A DNA stretch of 64,000 nucleotides from Citrobacter freundii ATCC 8090 = MTCC 1658 = NBRC 12681 (GCF_011064845.1 NZ_CP049015.1:1922001-1986000); one strand, 5' to 3'. Counted from the first letter of the stretch, positions 45,835-55,653 are shown. Notes: generated by a model not told the origin, from the letters alone. A program made the numbers and translations.

Positions 45835-46167
45835 ATGGACAGAGGGGAAATCTGGCTCGTCTCACTGGATCCTACAGCCGGACATGAGCAAAGCGGAAAA
45901 CGTCCGGTGCTTATCGTTTCTCCAGCATCATTTAATAAGTTCACCCGGCTACCTGTTGTCGTTCCCGTCACTAGCGGCGGAAACTTTGCCCGCGCAGCCG
46001 GTTTTACCGTCTCCCTGGACGGTGCGGGAACAAAAACAACGGGTGTTATTCGCTGCGACCAACCCAGAACGATTGATATGGGGGCTCGGAACGGTAAGTG
46101 TCTGGAACGTATACCCGAAGCTGTTGTAAATGAAGTGCTGGCCCGACTGGAAGCCATTCTGAGCTGA
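45835..46167 (+). CDS. ChpB/PemK (MazF-family) mRNA-interferase toxin
   Basis: This 110-residue toxin starts MDRGEIWLVSLDPTAGHEQSGKRPVLIVSP, with the later GGNFARAAGF of ChpB-like members. The family cleaves mRNA at short motifs and stops growth when the labile antitoxin is lost. Translation is coupled directly to the antitoxin (no spacer). The pair lies next to a tRNA-Asn attachment-site region, where such pairs often stabilise islands. Confidence 0.92.
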   Translation: MDRGEIWLVSLDPTAGHEQSGKRPVLIVSPASFNKFTRLPVVVPVTSGGNFARAAGFTVSLDGAGTKTTGVIRCDQPRTIDMGARNGKCLERIPEAVVNEVLARLEAILS

Positions 46168-46195
46168 GGCTTTCGGTGTGATTAACAAACGTAGA

Positions 46196-46255
46196 AAAGC
46201 AAAAAGCCTGCTTAGTTTCCTGAGCAGGCTTCTTAAATATGGCTCCTCTGACTGG
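46196..46255. repeat. 60-bp direct repeat, copy 1 (tRNA-Asn 3' end plus terminator)
   Basis: This 60-bp stretch recurs at 59214-59273 with one difference (G at 46222, A at 59240). It covers the last 16 bases of tRNA-Asn, matching the CCAGTCAGAGGAGCC core used by asn-tRNA integrases such as that of the Yersinia high-pathogenicity island, and the downstream terminator. Either a paired att site or a shared feature of tRNA-Asn paralogs. Confidence 0.85.
46199..46232 (-). terminator. tRNA-Asn terminator
   Basis: AAGCCTGCT, a 10-base loop and AGCAGGCTTTTT, read on the minus strand just after the tRNA, form a classical rho-independent terminator. Confidence 0.85.
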
Positions 46256-46315
46256 ACTCGAACCAGTGACATACGGATTAACAGTCCGCCGTTCTACCGA
46301 CTGAACTACAGAGGA
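46240..46315 (-). tRNA. tRNA-Asn (anticodon GTT)
   Basis: A 76-nt minus-strand gene runs from TCCTCTGTAG to the encoded CCA. The acceptor stem (TCCTCTG/CAGAGGA), the anticodon loop CTGTTAA with GTT, and the T-loop GGTTCGAGTCC all fold. It is divergent from nac, as asnV is in E. coli. Its 3' end is a favoured integration site. Confidence 0.98.
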
Positions 46316-46437
46316 ATCGTTTGAACGAGGCGCATATTAGCGAGGGTGGTGAGGGTTGTCAAAGGGGTAAATACATTTGTGTGTTCGTTTGCTGACAAAA
46401 TCAGCAAAGCGGCGATCTTTCCGTCTTTTTATGCTTT

Positions 46438-46454
46438 TGCCCCATTCTGGTGCG
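46438..46454. promoter_or_regulatory. candidate NtrC-binding site for nac
   Basis: TGCCCC-ATTCT-GGTGCG is close to the NtrC consensus TGCACC-N5-GGTGCA and lies about 120 bases upstream of the sigma-54 promoter, a usual distance for an NtrC enhancer. Confidence 0.7.
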
Positions 46455-46571
46455 TGTCTACCTCTTCCAGGGCAGCCTGAATGAGATATTTCGGTGTGCA
46501 GAATGATCTTCCTTCGCTTTTACTCCTGACTTTGTGCGGCTTTAACCATAAAACACCGTTTTAGACGAAAG

Positions 46572-46587
46572 TGGCAAGTATCTTGCA
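46572..46587 (+). promoter_or_regulatory. sigma-54 promoter of nac
   Basis: TGGCAAGTATCTTGCA carries the invariant GG and GC twelve bases apart (573-574 and 585-586), matching the -24/-12 sigma-54 consensus. Transcription should start near 46598, 44 bases before the nac ATG. Confidence 0.9.
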
Positions 46588-46641
46588 TACCTGAATTCAA
46601 TGACTGCCAGCACGGGTTCTGGTATTCCGACAGGAGGCAAA

Positions 46642-47559
46642 ATGAACTTTAGACGACTGAAATATTTCGTGAAAATCGTCGATATTGGTAGCCTGACCCA
46701 GGCAGCGGAAGTATTGCACATTGCGCAACCCGCGCTGAGCCAGCAGGTCGCTACGCTGGAAGGTGAGTTTGATCAGCAATTGCTGATTCGTACCAAGCGT
46801 GGCGTCACGCCGACGGAAGCAGGAAAAGTGTTATATACCCACGCCCGGACGATTTTACGTCAGTGTGAACAGGCGCAACTTGCGGTTAATAACGTGGGAC
46901 AGACCTTGACAGGCCAGGTCTCTATCGGCCTTGCGCCGGGGACAGCAGCGTCATCCATTACCATGCCGTTATTACAGACGCTACGTGCCGAACTGCCCGA
47001 TGTGCAGGTTTATCTGCATGAAAATAGTGGGGCAGTGCTGAATGACAAGCTGCTCAGCGGGCAATTAGATATGGCAGTGCTCTATGAGCGTTCACCCGTG
47101 GCGGGCATCAGCAGTCAACCGTTGCTTAAAGAGGATCTGTATCTGGTCGGCACGCGTGAGTGCCCGGGGCAAAGCGTCGATTTAGCCGCGGTGGCGCAGA
47201 TGAATTTGTTCTTGCCACGGGATTACAGCGCGGTTCGCCTGCGCGTGGATGAAGCTTTTTCGCTACGTCGCTTAACGGCTAAAGTGATTGGCGAAATTGA
47301 ATCTATCTCCACCCTGACGGCCGCCATTGCCAGTGGTATGGGCGTCACAGTGTTGCCCGAGTCGGCCGCCCGTTCATTATGCAATGCAGCGAACGGCTGG
47401 ATGGCGCGCATCACAACCCCATCGATGAATCTGCCATTATCGTTGAACGTATCAGCCAGAGGGAGCTTATCGCCCCAGGCGCAGGCAGTGAAGGAGATCC
47501 TGCTATCGCTGGTTAGCCGTCCGGCGCTGGAAAATCGCGAACTGCAGCTGGTCAGCTAA
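46642..47559 (+). CDS. nac: nitrogen assimilation regulator Nac
   Basis: Nac is a LysR-type regulator made under nitrogen limitation that links NtrC/sigma-54 control to sigma-70 genes. The protein is 305 residues from MNFRRLKYFVKIVDIG, the E. coli length. GGAGG lies 8 bases before the ATG; the frame opens at 46600, which is at the transcription start. HTH residues are SLTQAAEVLHIAQPALSQQ. cbl follows. Confidence 0.97.
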   Translation: MNFRRLKYFVKIVDIGSLTQAAEVLHIAQPALSQQVATLEGEFDQQLLIRTKRGVTPTEAGKVLYTHARTILRQCEQAQLAVNNVGQTLTGQVSIGLAPGTAASSITMPLLQTLRAELPDVQVYLHENSGAVLNDKLLSGQLDMAVLYERSPVAGISSQPLLKEDLYLVGTRECPGQSVDLAAVAQMNLFLPRDYSAVRLRVDEAFSLRRLTAKVIGEIESISTLTAAIASGMGVTVLPESAARSLCNAANGWMARITTPSMNLPLSLNVSARGSLSPQAQAVKEILLSLVSRPALENRELQLVS

Positions 47560-47660
47560 ACCTTATTCCCGCGAGGAATAAGATGCAGGTTTTTATTATT
47601 TGTTATGCCGGGCATCAGACTTTAACAATAGCGTAATGTCTGATGTGCCCGGAGTGAAAC

Positions 47661-48611
47661 GTGAATTTCCAGCAACTCAAAATAATCCGCGAGGCGGCCC
47701 GTCAGGATTACAACCTGACGGAGGTCGCGAATATACTGTACACCTCGCAGTCGGGCGTCAGCCGACACATTCGTGAACTTGAAGATGAACTTGGCATCGA
47801 AATTTTTATCCGTCGCGGCAAACGCCTGTTGGGCATGACTGAACCGGGTAAAGCCTTGCTGATCATTGCCGAGCGTATTCTGAATGAGGCCAGCAATGTT
47901 CGTCGACTGGCGGATCTGTTTACCAATGACACGTCCGGCGTTCTGACGATTGCCACCACGCATACCCAGGCACGCTATAGCTTGCCTGCGGTGATAAAAG
48001 CCTTTCGTGAGCTGTTCCCTGAGGTGCGTCTGGAACTTATTCAGGGCACGCCACAGGAGATTGATGTCCTGCTACAAAATGGCGGGGCAGATATCGGAAT
48101 TGCCAGTGAGCGGCTGAGCAGCGATCCATTGTTGGTGGCTTTTCCCTGGTTTCGTTGGCACCACAGCCTGCTTGTTCCTCAGGACCATCCATTAGTGAAG
48201 GCTTCTCCGCTAACGCTGGAGTCCATCGCTCACTGGCCGTTAATTACCTATCGTCAGGGGATTACAGGGCGTTCCCGTATTGATGAGGCGTTTGCTCGCA
48301 AGGGGCTGATACCTGATATTATTCTCAGCGCCCAGGACTCGGATGTGATTAAAACTTACGTGTCACTGGGATTGGGGATTGGGCTGGTGGCAGAGCAATC
48401 CAGCGGCGAGCAGGAAGAGGGGACGTTAACCCGTCTGGATACCCGGCATTTGTTTGATGCAAATACCGTTTGGCTAGGGCTTAAACGCGGACAACTGCAG
48501 CGCAACTACGTCTGGCGATTCATCGAGCTATGCAACGCAGGGTTATCCGTCGATGAAATTAAGCGTCAGGCGATGGAGCCAGATGACTCCGTGATTGACT
48601 ATCAAATTTAA
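47661..48611 (+). CDS. cbl: LysR-type regulator Cbl of sulfonate use
   Basis: Cbl is the CysB-like activator of sulfonate-sulfur genes (ssu, tau) under sulfate starvation. It is 316 residues, with HTH NLTEVANILYTSQSGVSRHIRELEDE in line with CysB/Cbl. It lies 101 bases after nac, and in E. coli Nac activates cbl. The region after its stop contains the decayed regulator at 48756. Confidence 0.96.
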   Translation: MNFQQLKIIREAARQDYNLTEVANILYTSQSGVSRHIRELEDELGIEIFIRRGKRLLGMTEPGKALLIIAERILNEASNVRRLADLFTNDTSGVLTIATTHTQARYSLPAVIKAFRELFPEVRLELIQGTPQEIDVLLQNGGADIGIASERLSSDPLLVAFPWFRWHHSLLVPQDHPLVKASPLTLESIAHWPLITYRQGITGRSRIDEAFARKGLIPDIILSAQDSDVIKTYVSLGLGIGLVAEQSSGEQEEGTLTRLDTRHLFDANTVWLGLKRGQLQRNYVWRFIELCNAGLSVDEIKRQAMEPDDSVIDYQI

Positions 48612-48755
48612 GGATAACGTTATATCTATCTAATGAATTGATAAACCAATGGCTCAGGTTATAAGTGCGGTTTTGTTATGGCGATTTTCGGCTGTAACAT
48701 GTCGCGCTTCAACAAGACTCTAACGCATTGTTTAACCTGAGCTCCGGTATGATTG

Positions 48756-49438
48756 TCATTCAGTTTTTGATTTGGAATATAACAGACTGAGCTGTTCGGG
48801 AAGGCTGATGACTTCTGTTAAAATACCACGTGAAAGATGGATGTAGCCTTCGGTTATGAGTATTGCCAGGAGCCGCATTATCCTGCTGCGCGAGAGAAAT
48901 GAGTGATTCATGATATAATTGGCAGCGGTAATATTGTTCCTGATGGACTCAGGCTCATCTATTAACTCAAGAAGGTGAATGCGTATAATCTCATAGGAAG
49001 ATAGTTGTGATACTGCCAGACAATGAGAGTAGACTTTAGTAGCAGAATAATCTTGCAGCGCAGCAAATGACTTCCAGAGGTTTAATCTGTGACTATTTCG
49101 TATAATTCAGTCTGTGGAATAAGCAGCAGTGTCGATGTTTCTTTTGCTTTGGCATAAAGATGGCGTGAATAGGATAACTGAATGTTAGCGCCAAAGATAA
49201 ATGGTGCATTTTCTGAGTTGAGCACCATTCCGTCACTGACTCTACAAAGAGATATGCTGCCCTTAAGTAAAATTACGCAATACCGCTCATTGTTTTGAGT
49301 CAGGCTAATGTGTCGTCTTTTAATGATACTAATTGTGTTACCACGGTGATCAATTGCTTGAAGTAAAATCTCTATATCTTTCGTGGGTTTAACTAATTTT
49401 ATTAATACATCATCCTTGACGCGATTTCTGTTGTTCAT
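48756..49438 (-). pseudogene. IprA/YaiV-like winged-helix regulator, frameshifted
   Basis: The first frame gives 118 residues (start MNNRNRVKDDVLIKL, end ELYEIVTD). The other half, NLWKSFAALQDYS to a winged helix (NYIMNHSFLSRSRIMRLLAIL) ending YSKSKTE, reads on in another frame to TGA at 48758-48756. Restoring one base after GAT at about 49085 gives EIVTD-L-NLWKSF, which fits the family's IVT-x-x-NLWK. So a single-base deletion split a protein of about 225 residues. IprA-type regulators affect peroxide resistance in Salmonella. The product is probably inactive. Confidence 0.7.
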
Positions 49439-49726
49439 AGATTTTCCATTTTTAAAATAAGGCTGTGACGTAGTGTTGTAATAAATGTATGAAGCGTGAT
49501 TTTAAAAATAATTTCAAATATAGACAAATTTAAACTTGCAAGATGTTTTTCGATATACTAAATTTCATCCGGTTAGTGCCCGCGGTTTAAATAGGATGAG
49601 TTAATGTAACGCGTTATTTGATTGTTAGCAATTATATTTGAATATATTTGGTGATGGTTTCTAATTGATTGAGAGAATAATTTATATATTAAATATCTAT
49701 TCACTGAGTGAATGAGTGGGTCTGTA

Positions 49727-49993
49727 CTATATAATTAAATTCAAATTTTTATTGAGCAAAAGTGAGTGTTCTATGAACAGAGTATAGAATGCCAGATTAT
49801 CCCAGTATCTCCAGCCTGAGTTCCTGAATGGTCGATCGTGACAATATCGAACAAGATACAGCCCGCCCGAATCCGCATAGATAAACTTAAAGCCATTTTT
49901 CACTGAAAGAATATCTCTATTGTTAAACGTATAGAATTCATTACTCCGGCTACGCCTGGCATCTGCAATATGACTACCCCTGGACCTAACCAA
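49727..49993 (-). CDS. small open frame, possible sulfatase C-terminal remnant
   Basis: An 88-codon frame lies between a 288-bp AT-rich gap and the radical SAM gene. Residues RDILSVKNGFKFIYADSGGLYLVRY have the rhythm of the C-terminal subdomain of sulfatases (R-x-x-x-V-x-x-G-x-K-x-I-Y, then LY-L). Together with the maturase next to it this suggests a decayed sulfatase end. The match is weak. It could equally be a small unknown protein or noise. Confidence 0.3.
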   Translation of the reverse strand: MVRSRGSHIADARRSRSNEFYTFNNRDILSVKNGFKFIYADSGGLYLVRYCHDRPFRNSGWRYWDNLAFYTLFIEHSLLLNKNLNLII

Positions 49994-50075
49994 ATCCCAG
50001 ACTCAAGAACAGACTTAGTATTTCAGAGGCTATAGGCGAAGCTAATTCATCCATCAGCCCGTACTGAGAGGCTTG

Positions 50076-51221
50076 TCAGGTTAAATACTGACGAATATCA
50101 GAAGGCGCATAGTTTTGCTCCCATAACGCCCTCATCATCAACATATAGGGTTCAACATAAGTAAAAAAAGCCTGATAACTTTCACAAAAATAATTAAGTT
50201 GCGGAACACCGCATCGGGAAAGTGCTACGCGATCTTTTGCACAACCACCGTGGCAGGCGAATTCTACTTTGCAACTCGCACATTCTTCTACCAGTGTCGG
50301 TTTGGATGGTTCTACGCTCTGATTCGTCGAGTTTTGCTGCATCGCGGTTGCAATAGGTTGATTGCAGTCACGCATAAAATATTTCGAATTAACAACGCGT
50401 TCGCAATGATAATTACCATCGTTTATTTTCAGCGCTAAGGGGCTATCATTACATGAAGCATAAACACATGTTGGCACAGATAATCCGCACCACGCAGCAA
50501 ACGCATGCTCAAAGATGGGGATTCTAATCGTGCCGATATCCAGACGTACCCAGGTATAAAAAATCGTTTTCAAAAAAATTCCCAGTGCAGCTGGCCCAAG
50601 GCTTTGCGCATCCACACCGCCTTGTACAAGCGGTCTAAATAAGGGAATAAACTGCATATGGCGGCTACCCAGATTTTTTAAATAATGGTAGATGCGCAGC
50701 GGATGGTGGCTATTTTCGGTGTTAACGACCGTCAGTGTGCTAAATTCAATATCATATTTTTGCAATAATTTCGCAGCGTTTTCAACCTGATAGTTTGTTG
50801 ATTTACCAGAAATCATATCACGGGCATTGTCATGTAATACAACATCGCTATCCACTGAAATGCAAATCATAAACTGGTTTTTCTTGAAGAACTCACACCA
50901 TTCATCATCTAAAAGAATTCCGTTGGTTTGAAATATATTAATAATATTTTTACTTTGCGCATATTGCTGTTGTAGCTCTATGACGCGTTCAAAGAAATGA
51001 AGTCCGCCAGGCATTGATTCACCGTCCTGCCAGGTAAAAACCACATCACTCGCTTCCTCAGTATCAATTTTTCGACGAATAAATAGCTGAAGTGTCGTAT
51101 CGTCCATACAGTGCGTATTGCATTCTGGGGAATGTTCCGTGTTATTGATGCAAAAGCAACTCTTACAATGTAAATGACATAATGGACTTGAAATTTTCAT
51201 CATCACATGGCAACTTTTCAT
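50076..51221 (-). CDS. anaerobic sulfatase-maturase-like radical SAM protein
   Basis: Enzymes of this family convert a Cys or Ser in sulfatases to formylglycine. The protein is 381 residues, with the radical SAM motif CHLHCKSC (Cys 15, 19, 22) and a SPASM region CASCKVEFACHGGCAKDR plus NYFCESYQAFF, matching the anSME auxiliary clusters. The usual GGEP near residue 66 is DGES, a change next to the SAM-binding site. No intact sulfatase lies nearby. It follows a 5'-nucleotidase-like gene on the same strand, 98 bases away. It may serve a sulfatase elsewhere or another substrate. Confidence 0.8.
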   Translation of the reverse strand: MKSCHVMMKISSPLCHLHCKSCFCINNTEHSPECNTHCMDDTTLQLFIRRKIDTEEASDVVFTWQDGESMPGGLHFFERVIELQQQYAQSKNIINIFQTNGILLDDEWCEFFKKNQFMICISVDSDVVLHDNARDMISGKSTNYQVENAAKLLQKYDIEFSTLTVVNTENSHHPLRIYHYLKNLGSRHMQFIPLFRPLVQGGVDAQSLGPAALGIFLKTIFYTWVRLDIGTIRIPIFEHAFAAWCGLSVPTCVYASCNDSPLALKINDGNYHCERVVNSKYFMRDCNQPIATAMQQNSTNQSVEPSKPTLVEECASCKVEFACHGGCAKDRVALSRCGVPQLNYFCESYQAFFTYVEPYMLMMRALWEQNYAPSDIRQYLT

Positions 51222-51319
51222 TATCGATTACCCTCATAAAATTATTATGTTATTTGCTTTGTAATATGTGAAGAACAGGTGATGCTATCTATATAATAAA
51301 CAGCGTCACCTGGGGTTAA

Positions 51320-52933
51320 TTATTTTTTACTCACTTCAACACGCATTTCGTTAACTTCCTGGGGAACGATTTTGTGTCCCGATTTAAGATAATCAATCAC
51401 GACATCAGACATATTATTCCCGGCGCGGACTTGTACATTTTTCCCTTCTTTAAATGCCAGAAAACCATCGCCTCCCAAAGCAAGGAAGGTCGTGGTCGCA
51501 ACATGGTAAGTCTGCGTATCTTCAATCGCTTTGCCATTGATTGTGAACGATACTATGCGCTGCCCGAGCGGATTCTGCGGCATGTAACGCACTTCAGCAC
51601 CTTTTGACATTTGCAGTATGCCATTGGTGAGAGATGCCCCATGTTCCATGAGATTGCGCAGCTCCTTACCGCTAAGATCCATCTCAGTAAGCTCATTCTT
51701 AAAGGGGAAAGTACTGGTAATGTCACCAAAGGTAATGGGACCTGCGTTGAGATCAGCACGTAAACTACCGGAGTTAATCAGTGCGATCTGTGCATCCGGT
51801 GCAGCGACGAGCATTGCATCTGTAAATAAGTTGCCTAGTTGCGATGATTCGCCATAGGCACGGGTTAACATGATCGGGGATTCACCGACTGGCTGACGCA
51901 CAATATCCGCGAGTTTTTTATTCCAGCCATCGATAACTTTTTGTGTTGTTGGATCAGGTTTCCACTCATCAGCAAAAATTGTTTTCAGCTCGAAGCTTTT
52001 TACTTTTTTTGTATTCGCCCCTGGTTCAACATCAAGTATCAATTTACCTACATCGATACCACCACTGTCAGTAGAAAGGATTAGCGTATTCCCCACTTTG
52101 ATAGGTTCCGGTGTTCCAACATGAGCGTGTCCGGTGATGAGAATATCAAGCCCATTAACCTGACTAGCAGTTTGAATATCTTTATCCAGTGCACGTCTAA
52201 CGTCCGTACTACCGATACTGGACTGACGAGCCGGAACGCCTTCGTGAACGAGCGCAACGGTGACGTCAACTTTACCCCGCAACTCATCCAGATAATGCTG
52301 CAGATATTTCACCTCATCGCGAGCTTCGATTCCCTGGTTCTTGAGGGCTGCGGCTGATTTATCAAAGCGGTTACTTTTATCATTATCGAGCCCCTGGATC
52401 GAGAGTTCTGAAATGGTGTCATTGAATGCATACACACCGTGCAGCCCAATAACGCCAATTTTTACGCCATCCTTTTCCAGGATGGTATACGGTTTGTTCC
52501 AGAATGGTATCTCGCTGTCTTTGTGGAAAACATTCCCCAACAGAACAGGGAAGTTAGCTTTGCTCAACTGCCGCAAGAGATTATCCCAGCCATGGTCGAA
52601 TTCATGATTACCTATTGATACTGCATCAAAGGGCATAGTATTCATGATGTCAATGATGGCCTGACCCTTAGTCAGGCTGCTGATATACGGACCGGTAAAA
52701 TAGTCACCTGCGTCAAAATAAAATGTGGCTTTATTTTTGGATTTTTCCTGCTTGACTAAAGTGCTTATATTAGCGAATCCACCAATTTCACGTTTACCGT
52801 CTGCTACATAGGGGACTTTATAAGTATCAACATGAGCATGGAGATCATTGGTATAAAAAATGGTGACATCTTTGGCGCAGGCCCAGAATGGCAATGTCAA
52901 CAGAATACCTGCTGTAATCGTTTTTACCTTCAT
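51320..52933 (-). CDS. UshA-like periplasmic 5'-nucleotidase/metallophosphatase, copy 3
   Basis: This 537-residue secreted enzyme has a signal peptide cleaved near ACA-KD (residue 20). The two-metal site is complete: TNDLHAH (30-34), DAGD (74-77), GNHEFDHG (108-115), VHEG (His 230) and GHAH (268-271). The C-terminal 5'-nucleotidase domain includes YGESSQLGNLFTDAM and NSGSLRADL. It would strip phosphate from extracellular nucleotides or UDP-sugars. It follows the Tsx-like gene by 21 bases. A 15-20 residue insertion near 178-195 sets it apart from the copy at 55654. Confidence 0.9.
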   Translation of the reverse strand: MKVKTITAGILLTLPFWACAKDVTIFYTNDLHAHVDTYKVPYVADGKREIGGFANISTLVKQEKSKNKATFYFDAGDYFTGPYISSLTKGQAIIDIMNTMPFDAVSIGNHEFDHGWDNLLRQLSKANFPVLLGNVFHKDSEIPFWNKPYTILEKDGVKIGVIGLHGVYAFNDTISELSIQGLDNDKSNRFDKSAAALKNQGIEARDEVKYLQHYLDELRGKVDVTVALVHEGVPARQSSIGSTDVRRALDKDIQTASQVNGLDILITGHAHVGTPEPIKVGNTLILSTDSGGIDVGKLILDVEPGANTKKVKSFELKTIFADEWKPDPTTQKVIDGWNKKLADIVRQPVGESPIMLTRAYGESSQLGNLFTDAMLVAAPDAQIALINSGSLRADLNAGPITFGDITSTFPFKNELTEMDLSGKELRNLMEHGASLTNGILQMSKGAEVRYMPQNPLGQRIVSFTINGKAIEDTQTYHVATTTFLALGGDGFLAFKEGKNVQVRAGNNMSDVVIDYLKSGHKIVPQEVNEMRVEVSKK

Positions 52934-52954
52934 AGCTAATTCCTTGCAGATTGT

Positions 52955-53836
52955 TTAAAAAGCGTAACCAACAGTTAAATAGTATGCCCACCCCGTTGAG
53001 TCTATAGAGGTGATGTCTCCGTCGCTGTTAAATGTTTTACTACCTTCTTCAAATTGTCCACCATGATAGAAATAACGCAGGGTGGCGCCAAAGTTCCAGT
53101 GAGGATAAACCAGACTGAGTACATTTGTTGCAACTATTGAGCTATCTGTTCGGGAGTAAAATTGCTGCTCGCCACCTGATTTTTCTTTTAGGTCTGAACC
53201 AAAGTCAAAGTTGGTAAAACCGACGTAATTTAGGTTTCCACCAAATAATGTGGTGATAGGAATGACATATTTTACTTTAAAGCGATAACCATCCCATTCG
53301 TTTTCGTTGGCTGCATTGTAATTGTTTCCTTGATATTTGGCATAGATATTTGCAGATAACGTCATCGGTAGTCCCGTTTCAATATCTGTCCCTATCCCCA
53401 TATACCATGTGCTCTGACGTTGTCCTGCATTGGTTCCTGCATCATAGATATAGTTGTGGGCAAAATACCATTCTTTAAATGGACCAAAGCTTAGGTCGAC
53501 CCCTGTTAGTTTGTCGATGCTAAAGCGCGGTTCTATCTCCATGAAAAACGGAGAACCGTTGTCCCAAATGCCGATATCATTATCATTGCCTATACCAAAA
53601 AACTTAGGTAAGTCAGCATAGCCATAGAAATCAAACCAATCCACATGTGCCCATGCACGATACTCGGGATATAAGTCGGCTCTTTTTAGTGGCCCAAAAC
53701 GAGTGGAGTTGCTCCCAACTATATTAATACTTTGATGCCACCAGTCTGATACGTATTCATTATTCGCTGAGGCTGCCATTGTTAGCGTAGGGAAAAGCAT
53801 AAATGCGCCGGATAATATTTGTGTTATTTTTTGCAT
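52955..53836 (-). CDS. Tsx-like nucleoside-specific outer-membrane channel
   Basis: This 293-residue protein has a signal peptide (to about residue 21) and a 12-strand-type barrel ending YYLTVGYAF with a terminal Phe. The start [15 protein letters not shown] and [16 protein letters not shown] match Tsx. The channel takes up nucleosides at low concentration and would import the products of the adjoining nucleotidases. It lies 70 bases after one nucleotidase and 21 bases before the next, on the same strand. Confidence 0.92.
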   Translation of the reverse strand: MQKITQILSGAFMLFPTLTMAASANNEYVSDWWHQSINIVGSNSTRFGPLKRADLYPEYRAWAHVDWFDFYGYADLPKFFGIGNDNDIGIWDNGSPFFMEIEPRFSIDKLTGVDLSFGPFKEWYFAHNYIYDAGTNAGQRQSTWYMGIGTDIETGLPMTLSANIYAKYQGNNYNAANENEWDGYRFKVKYVIPITTLFGGNLNYVGFTNFDFGSDLKEKSGGEQQFYSRTDSSIVATNVLSLVYPHWNFGATLRYFYHGGQFEEGSKTFNSDGDITSIDSTGWAYYLTVGYAF

Positions 53837-53906
53837 ACGTAGGGGTACCTTCCGCAGAGATTTGTTAATAAAGATGGTTCATGTAATGGAAAATATATTC
53901 GTGAAC

Positions 53907-55475
53907 CTATTTTGCCGTGCTTACATCGACTACTCTCATTTCAAGATCGGGTTTCAAAGGATTATGAGTCTTGACATAATCAATGATTGACTCAGCAGAG
54001 GTAGTACTATTGATAGTTTTGATATTGGTTCCTTTTAAGAACGCTTCGAATCCATCTCCACCCGTCGCGCAAAATGAGTGTGTAACAACCCGATATGTTT
54101 TGGTTGGATCCACAGGTTTATTATTAATAGTGAAACTTATGATTCGCTCACCCAAAGGTTTTTTACTGTCATACTCAACATGAATGCTTTTTGAAACTTG
54201 CAAAACCCCATTAGTAAGATTAGTTGCGTGGATCATTAAATTGATAAGATCCTTACCGGTGAGATCCATTTCAACAAGTTCGTTATTAAATGGGAAGGTA
54301 GTAATTACATCACCATATCGTAAATTTCCTTGTGGTAAATCAGCACGTAATCCTCCACTATTCTGTAATCCCACGACAGCGTCCGGCGCCTTGGCCATCA
54401 TGGCGTCAATAACTAAATTACCAACAGGTGATGATTTACCATAAGAGCGGGTGAAGGGGGCGGTTGTTGACCCAATGATTTGATCGGTGATATTTTTCAG
54501 CTTAGCATTCCATTCATCAATCTTGGCTTGAACTATAGGGTCTGGTTTATATTCGTCTGCAAATACAGTGATTAATTTACCGTCATAGCCGTCAATTTTT
54601 TTAGTCTGCGGGTTAAAATCCAATACTAATTTACCGATATCAGTACCATACGCATCTGTGGAAACAATGAGCGTGTCATTGACTTTAATTGGCTCAGGTG
54701 TGCCCACATGAGCATGTCCTGTAATTAACACATCAATACCCTCAAATTTCTTTGCGGTATCAATATCGGCTTGCAACATTCTGGCCACGTCTTTATTGCC
54801 ATAACTTGATTGACGCGCTGGCGTACCTTCATGGATAAGCAGCACAGTGATATCTACTTTACCTTTTAATGCATCAAGCCCTTTTTGAATATAAGGTGCT
54901 TCATCACGGGCCTCTGAACCCGCATAAGCCTTAGCGGCAACGGTGTCATAAAACGCAAATTTTTGATGTATACCAATTACGCCAATTTTTATGCCATCTT
55001 TTTCGATAATCGTCCAGGGTTTGTTCCAGACGGGTTTGTCACTGTTAGTATAAAAAACGTTACCCAGCAAAACAGGAAATTTTGCTTTTGATAACTGCTT
55101 AACCATATTATCAACGCCATGGTCAAATTCGTGGTTCCCCACGGATACAGCATCAAACGGCATGGTATTCATGATGTCGATAATTGCTTCACCTTTTGTC
55201 AAGGTGCTTATATAGGGACCGGTGAAATAATCTCCGGCGTCGAAGAAAAATACATCTTTGTTTCTTTTCTTCGCATCATTAACGATGGTTGCTATATTCG
55301 CAAAACCTCCTACCAGACGTTCTTTATCGACAGCCGGAATTTTTCCTGGAGATACATGAGCATGTAAATCGTTAGTGTAATAGATCGTCACATCCTTTGC
55401 GTTAACTGATGCGGCTAACGTTGCGGACAGGCACAATGTAATAAAATTAAGCTTTGTTCTTATCTTCATAGCCAA
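53907..55475 (-). CDS. UshA-like periplasmic 5'-nucleotidase/metallophosphatase, copy 2
   Basis: This 522-residue protein has a signal peptide ending near VNA-KD. The metal motifs [27 protein letters not shown] and [10 protein letters not shown] are intact, as is the C-terminal nucleotidase domain (YGKSSPVGNLVIDAM). It is more divergent than the other two copies, which share their signal-peptide region. It precedes the Tsx-like gene in the same direction. The 178 bp upstream likely hold a promoter. Confidence 0.9.
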   Translation of the reverse strand: MAMKIRTKLNFITLCLSATLAASVNAKDVTIYYTNDLHAHVSPGKIPAVDKERLVGGFANIATIVNDAKKRNKDVFFFDAGDYFTGPYISTLTKGEAIIDIMNTMPFDAVSVGNHEFDHGVDNMVKQLSKAKFPVLLGNVFYTNSDKPVWNKPWTIIEKDGIKIGVIGIHQKFAFYDTVAAKAYAGSEARDEAPYIQKGLDALKGKVDITVLLIHEGTPARQSSYGNKDVARMLQADIDTAKKFEGIDVLITGHAHVGTPEPIKVNDTLIVSTDAYGTDIGKLVLDFNPQTKKIDGYDGKLITVFADEYKPDPIVQAKIDEWNAKLKNITDQIIGSTTAPFTRSYGKSSPVGNLVIDAMMAKAPDAVVGLQNSGGLRADLPQGNLRYGDVITTFPFNNELVEMDLTGKDLINLMIHATNLTNGVLQVSKSIHVEYDSKKPLGERIISFTINNKPVDPTKTYRVVTHSFCATGGDGFEAFLKGTNIKTINSTTSAESIIDYVKTHNPLKPDLEMRVVDVSTAK

Positions 55476-55653
55476 ACCCTTTCAGCTTTATGAGTAATTA
55501 TTATATTTCAATCAAGATCTCATGCAGATGTTTGCATGTTTTTATTACTTTTCAGTAATGCTTCCATATTCGACTTTAAAGATAAGAAATAGCCAATAAA
55601 GCCGAATATTTTCAACTAATGACACCGATTAGAAATTATTAAGGCAATAATAT

